Source: Burkholderiales bacterium 8X (GTDB taxonomy: Bacteria; Pseudomonadota; Gammaproteobacteria; Burkholderiales; Burkholderiaceae_C). From it: a stretch of DNA of 64,000 nucleotides. The translations under genes were made by a program, and so were the position numbers. The stretch spans positions 4,678,863-4,742,862 of the forward strand of contig LR732703.1 of the NCBI GenBank assembly GCA_902506565.1. The letters run 5' to 3'. Every line of letters starts with the position of its first letter. Positions within the stretch are counted from its first letter, which is position 1. Shown here piece by piece: positions 60,911-64,000 of this stretch. The notes beneath the pieces were generated by a model, which saw nothing but the letters and a program-made list of their open reading frames with translations, did no database searches and was not told the DNA's origin.

Positions 60911-62656
60911 GTGCGCGCTGCCGCTGCAGGGCTGCCTGCCAATGCCTGGGCATACGTGGTCCCGACCGCGCTGCCCTTCCTGTTTCCGCTGACCGCCGGG
61001 CCGTCCGTGAATGTCTGGCAGCTGCTGATGTCGTGGGCCTGCGCCGTCGGACTGTGGCTGCTGGCGCCTCGGGCCAGCATCGCCCCGCGGCTTGCTGCGT
61101 GGCTGGCGTCGACCATCTTCTTGCTGCTCTGCGGCCGCGGCGCGGGCTGGTCGGCCACGCTTCCGGCCGCCTTGTCGGTGGTCGTCGTGTTCCTGTCGGC
61201 TTGCGCCGGCGCCGGCATGGTCGGCGCGAACAGCAGCCATCCCGTGCGCAGTGCGGCCGGCCCGACTGGCGAAGGCGACCAGCGCGGCAAGGGGTGCGAC
61301 GGCGTCGGCGTCGGCGGCTGGGCCTGGGGCCTGCTCGTCGCGGGCCTCGCGAGTGGCGTGCTGGGGCTCTTCCAGTACTACGGCCTGGCAGATGCGCTGG
61401 TTCCGTTTGCCAGCGCGCCCGATGTCGGTCAGGCGCACGGCAATCTCCGCCAGCGCAACCAGTTCGCCAGCTTGATCAGCATGGCCATGATCGCGCTCTT
61501 GTGGCTGCACGCGAGTCGCCACGTCGGGCGCGCGAGCGGCCACCGCTGGTTCGTCGCGGCTTCCGCCGTCGTCCTGGTCGTCGCCTCGGCCGCATCGACT
61601 TCGCGCACCGGGCTCCTGCAACTGCTTCTCGTTGCCGGCATCGCAGCCTTCATCGGCTGGCGCGAACGACGAGTCGCGAGCAAGGGCGAAGCGCGATCTC
61701 GCCTGCCTCATCGGATGCCGCATCCCGTGTGGGCCGTCGCAGCCATCGCGCTCTACTTCGCGGCCGCCACGCTGCTGCCGCTCCTGGCGACCCAGGGCGT
61801 CGAGGGCATGCTGCACCGGCTGCGCGAAGGCCCCGACACGCACAGCCGGCTGGTGCTGTGGCGCAACGTGCTGGACCTGATCGCCGTCCATCCGTGGATC
61901 GGCTGGGGTTGGGGCGAACTGAAGTACGCGCACTTCGTCACCTTCTTCGATCGGCAGCCTCGCTTTGCCGAGATCCTGGACAACGCGCACAACCTGCCGC
62001 TGCACCTCGCGGTCGAACTCGGTGTCCCGGCGGCCTTGCTGATCTGCGGCGGCTTCGGGCTCCTGGTGCTGGCGAGCCGACCCTGGCGGGAGGGCCATGC
62101 GGACCGGCTGCTCGCCTGGGGCGTCCTGGGCGTCATCCTGCTGCACAGCCTGCTCGAATATCCGCTTTGGTATGGACCTTTCCAGGTGGTGTTCGGCGTG
62201 GCGCTCGGGGTGCTTTGGGCTCGTGCGCCGACACGGACGGGCTCGGCTTTCGAGGCCGTGACAGCCGCCACGGCCGCCGCGATCCTCGCCGCCATCGCCT
62301 ACGCTGCCTTCGACTACACGCGCGTCAGCCAGCTCTACGTCGCACGCGACGAGCGTCTGGCGCGCTGGCGCGACGACACGCTGCAGAAGCTGGGGCCCTC
62401 CTGGCTCTTCGCCGATTACCAGGACTTCGCTCGGTTGGCGCTCACGCCGGTGACCACGGCGAACGCGGAGGCGACGCATCGCCTGGCAACCCGGGTCCTG
62501 CATTTTTCGCCGGAGCCTCGGGTGTTGGCGAAGGCGATCGAAAGTGCACGGCTCCTGGGCCTCTCCGACGAGGCGGCCGCGCTCTCGAAGCGCTTCGAGC
62601 GAGCCTTTCCGGAGGCGTACAGCGAGTGGACATCAGGCCGGCTCGAAGACAACTAG
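60911..62656 (+). CDS. PglL-like O-oligosaccharyltransferase (Wzy_C family)
   Basis: About 581 residues with about 11 membrane helices. The signature loop, NAHNLPLHLAVELG (His, Glu) after WGWGELKYAHF, is that of WaaL/PglL ligases. A soluble C-terminal region (about 480-580) follows. It would attach lipid-linked glycan to pilin Ser/Thr. GTG 60911 is chosen for CGGAG at 60901; GTG 60905 is possible. It is separated by 73 bp from fimT, on the same strand. Confidence 0.85.
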   Translation: MRAAAAGLPANAWAYVVPTALPFLFPLTAGPSVNVWQLLMSWACAVGLWLLAPRASIAPRLAAWLASTIFLLLCGRGAGWSATLPAALSVVVVFLSACAGAGMVGANSSHPVRSAAGPTGEGDQRGKGCDGVGVGGWAWGLLVAGLASGVLGLFQYYGLADALVPFASAPDVGQAHGNLRQRNQFASLISMAMIALLWLHASRHVGRASGHRWFVAASAVVLVVASAASTSRTGLLQLLLVAGIAAFIGWRERRVASKGEARSRLPHRMPHPVWAVAAIALYFAAATLLPLLATQGVEGMLHRLREGPDTHSRLVLWRNVLDLIAVHPWIGWGWGELKYAHFVTFFDRQPRFAEILDNAHNLPLHLAVELGVPAALLICGGFGLLVLASRPWREGHADRLLAWGVLGVILLHSLLEYPLWYGPFQVVFGVALGVLWARAPTRTGSAFEAVTAATAAAILAAIAYAAFDYTRVSQLYVARDERLARWRDDTLQKLGPSWLFADYQDFARLALTPVTTANAEATHRLATRVLHFSPEPRVLAKAIESARLLGLSDEAAALSKRFERAFPEAYSEWTSGRLEDN

Positions 62657-62862
62657 CTGTCAGACGATTCCTACTCAACCATGGGGAGCGTTGCAATTCC
62701 CTGTTCGACCATGTAAGCCAATTAGTTGGCATTCCGGCAGGCCAAAGCGGTCTAGCGCGAACAAAGCGACAACCACGTCCAACTAGTTCACACGCGTTTA
62801 AGACTATTTATTAACTCCTCTCCCTAGAATGAAAGTTAACAATTTGAAACTGAACTAACACC

Positions 62863-63381
62863 ATGCCGCAACGCCAAGCAACAACGGAGAACGGGTTCAA
62901 GCTCCGCGAAGGCTGCACCGACCAGTCGTCCCGCAGCCGACGTTGCGGGTCGAGTCGGCAGCGCGGCTTCACCTTGATCGAATTGATGATCGCGGTGGCC
63001 GTGGTTGCAATTCTTGCCGCTGTCGCATTGCCGAGCTACAGCGATTACGTGAAGCGCGGCCGCATTACCGAAGCGGTGTCTGCATTGGCCGACATGCGGG
63101 TCAAGATGGAGCAGTACTTCCAGGACAACCGGAACTACACCGGCGCCTGCGCTGCCGGCACCATCGCGCCGATTCCCACGGCCACCACCTCGTTCAACTT
63201 CGGCTGCGAAAAGACGGCCGCGAGCTACCTCGTGACCGCCACCGGTCAGGGCACGATGGCCAACTTCGTCTACACGCTCGAAACCGACGGCACCCGGCGA
63301 ACCACGGGTCTGCCGACCGGCTGGAACGGCGCCTCGGCCACCTCGACCTGCTGGGTGCTGCGCAAGGACGGATCATGCTGA
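62863..63381 (+). CDS. second type IV pilin (PilE-like)
   Basis: 172 residues. Prepilin site QRGFTLIELMIAVAVVAILAAVALP after an unusually long 35-residue leader, with no in-frame alternative start. Two Cys pairs (TGACAAG/FNFGCEK and TSTCW/DGSC) suggest loops. It is followed by fimT with a 7-base overlap. It may be a minor pilin or an alternative main pilin. Confidence 0.9.
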   Translation: MPQRQATTENGFKLREGCTDQSSRSRRCGSSRQRGFTLIELMIAVAVVAILAAVALPSYSDYVKRGRITEAVSALADMRVKMEQYFQDNRNYTGACAAGTIAPIPTATTSFNFGCEKTAASYLVTATGQGTMANFVYTLETDGTRRTTGLPTGWNGASATSTCWVLRKDGSC

Positions 63382-63962
63382 CCCGCCGCCCCGTTCGCCC
63401 AGCCCGGCAGCAAGGCTTCTCGTTGATCGAGCTGATGGTCACCGTCAGCGTCATGGTGCTGCTGTCGCTATTGGCCGTGCCCTCGATGTCGCAGTACGTC
63501 GAGAACTCGAAGATCCACGGCACCGCCGAAGTGGTGTTCGCCGCGATGCAGAAGGCCCGCACCGAGGCGATCCGCCGCAACGCGACGGTCGAGCTGGTGT
63601 TCACCGACCAGGCGCCGACGCCGGCGAGCGTCGACACCACCGGCGTGACCACCACCGGCCCGAACTGGTTGATTCGCCAGGTACCGCCGCCTTCCAGCAC
63701 CGCATCCCACCTGTTCATCGAGGGCAAGTCAGGTGCCGAGGGCAGCGGCCGGCCTGCCGGCGGCAGTTCGACCACGCTGGTCGCTTCGTCCGGCGCGGTG
63801 GCCTTCACGCCCTACGGCGCGCTCTCGGGCGCGCCGTTCCAAGTCGACTTCTGCGCGCCGAGCGGCGCCGCGCGCTGCCTGAAGGTGGTGGTGTCCCGCG
63901 GCGGCCAGGCCCGCCTGTGCGATCCGGCGGTCACCGCCATCGGCGATACCCGGAAGTGCTGA
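63375..63962 (+). CDS. second FimT/GspH-type minor pseudopilin
   Basis: 195 residues. Prepilin site QGFSLIELMVTVSVMVLLSLLAV; GspH-like body with MQKARTEAIRRNATVELVF. It overlaps the previous pilin gene and is followed 2 bp later by another ATG. Paralogue of fimT at 60250. Confidence 0.9.
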   Translation: MLTRRPVRPARQQGFSLIELMVTVSVMVLLSLLAVPSMSQYVENSKIHGTAEVVFAAMQKARTEAIRRNATVELVFTDQAPTPASVDTTGVTTTGPNWLIRQVPPPSSTASHLFIEGKSGAEGSGRPAGGSSTTLVASSGAVAFTPYGALSGAPFQVDFCAPSGAARCLKVVVSRGGQARLCDPAVTAIGDTRKC

Positions 63963-63964
63963 CC

Positions 63965-64000
63965 ATGGCTTCTTCCCGCACTGCCTTCGGCACCTCTGCT
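63965..64000 (+). CDS. start of next gene, cut by the window end
   Basis: ATG 2 bp after the fimT stop opens a frame of 12 codons (MASSRTAFGTSA). By analogy with other clusters this may be a second pilV; the sequence shown is too short to tell. Confidence 0.5.
   Translation, partial: MASSRTAFGTSA

Overview
The window reads as a chromosomal segment of a high-G+C betaproteobacterium, most likely a Comamonadaceae/Variovorax-type Burkholderiales. This is inferred from the gene complement (type 2 ArgC, a second IF-1 next to DbpA, TopB with a SWIB tail, TctE-like two-component pair, PilV-W-X-Y1-E cluster) and the strong G/C third-position bias. There are no insertion sequences, prophage genes, tRNA/rRNA genes or CRISPR arrays that I can see. 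The window cuts a gene at each end.

Layout. 1-6.2 kb: a 5'-truncated surface or propeller-like protein with a terminator, murU-speD (overlapping, minus strand), then tkt-gap. 6.2-12.6 kb: a type I restriction-modification-like locus (half-size hsdS, hsdM, hsdR) divergent from a metallo-beta-lactamase-like gene. The HsdR nuclease motif and the MBL metal site both look degraded, while the methylase and the motor look intact. 12.6-15.7 kb: two VOC proteins, a divergent TetR regulator with a dyad operator, a pirin and a small ORF. 15.7-29.9 kb: stress-related genes: SlyD, two Hsp20 proteins with a heat-shock-like promoter, YihY/BrkB, an SDR oxidoreductase, an SOS-box-preceded helicase-nuclease, many small stress-type or hypothetical proteins, a transglutaminase, and a cold-shock-like dbpA/infA group with a structured leader. 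29.9-33.4 kb: a protease-dead HtrA-like protein, a sugar isomerase-like protein, a class I amidotransferase and a lipoprotein. 33.4-38.4 kb: topB (with histone-H1-like linker and SWIB domain) divergent from a SET-domain lysine methyltransferase with an H1-like tail; a 31-nt alternating purine/pyrimidine tract lies between them; then birA and a small membrane protein. 38.5-43.9 kb: a two-component system, MarR, recA (SOS box)-recX, argC. 44.1-47 kb: sucCD with a clear terminator, and a TerC-family protein. 47-51.8 kb: a signalling operon of PP2C phosphatase, double-FHA protein, CHASE2-type class III cyclase and cyclic-nucleotide phosphodiesterase. 51.9-64 kb: type IV pilus genes: pilA with a sigma-54 promoter, pilV-W-X-Y1-E-fimT, a PglL-like pilin glycosylase, then a second pilin-fimT set running off the end.

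Functional links. The cyclase/phosphodiesterase operon ends just upstream of pilA, which fits cyclic-nucleotide control of pili (inference). dinG-like and recA share the same CTGT-N8-CCAG box, suggesting a common LexA regulon. The best candidates for something undescribed are the nuclease-dead type I-like locus with its divergent MBL-like partner, and the TopB-SWIB/SET-methyltransferase pair around a Z-DNA-prone promoter.
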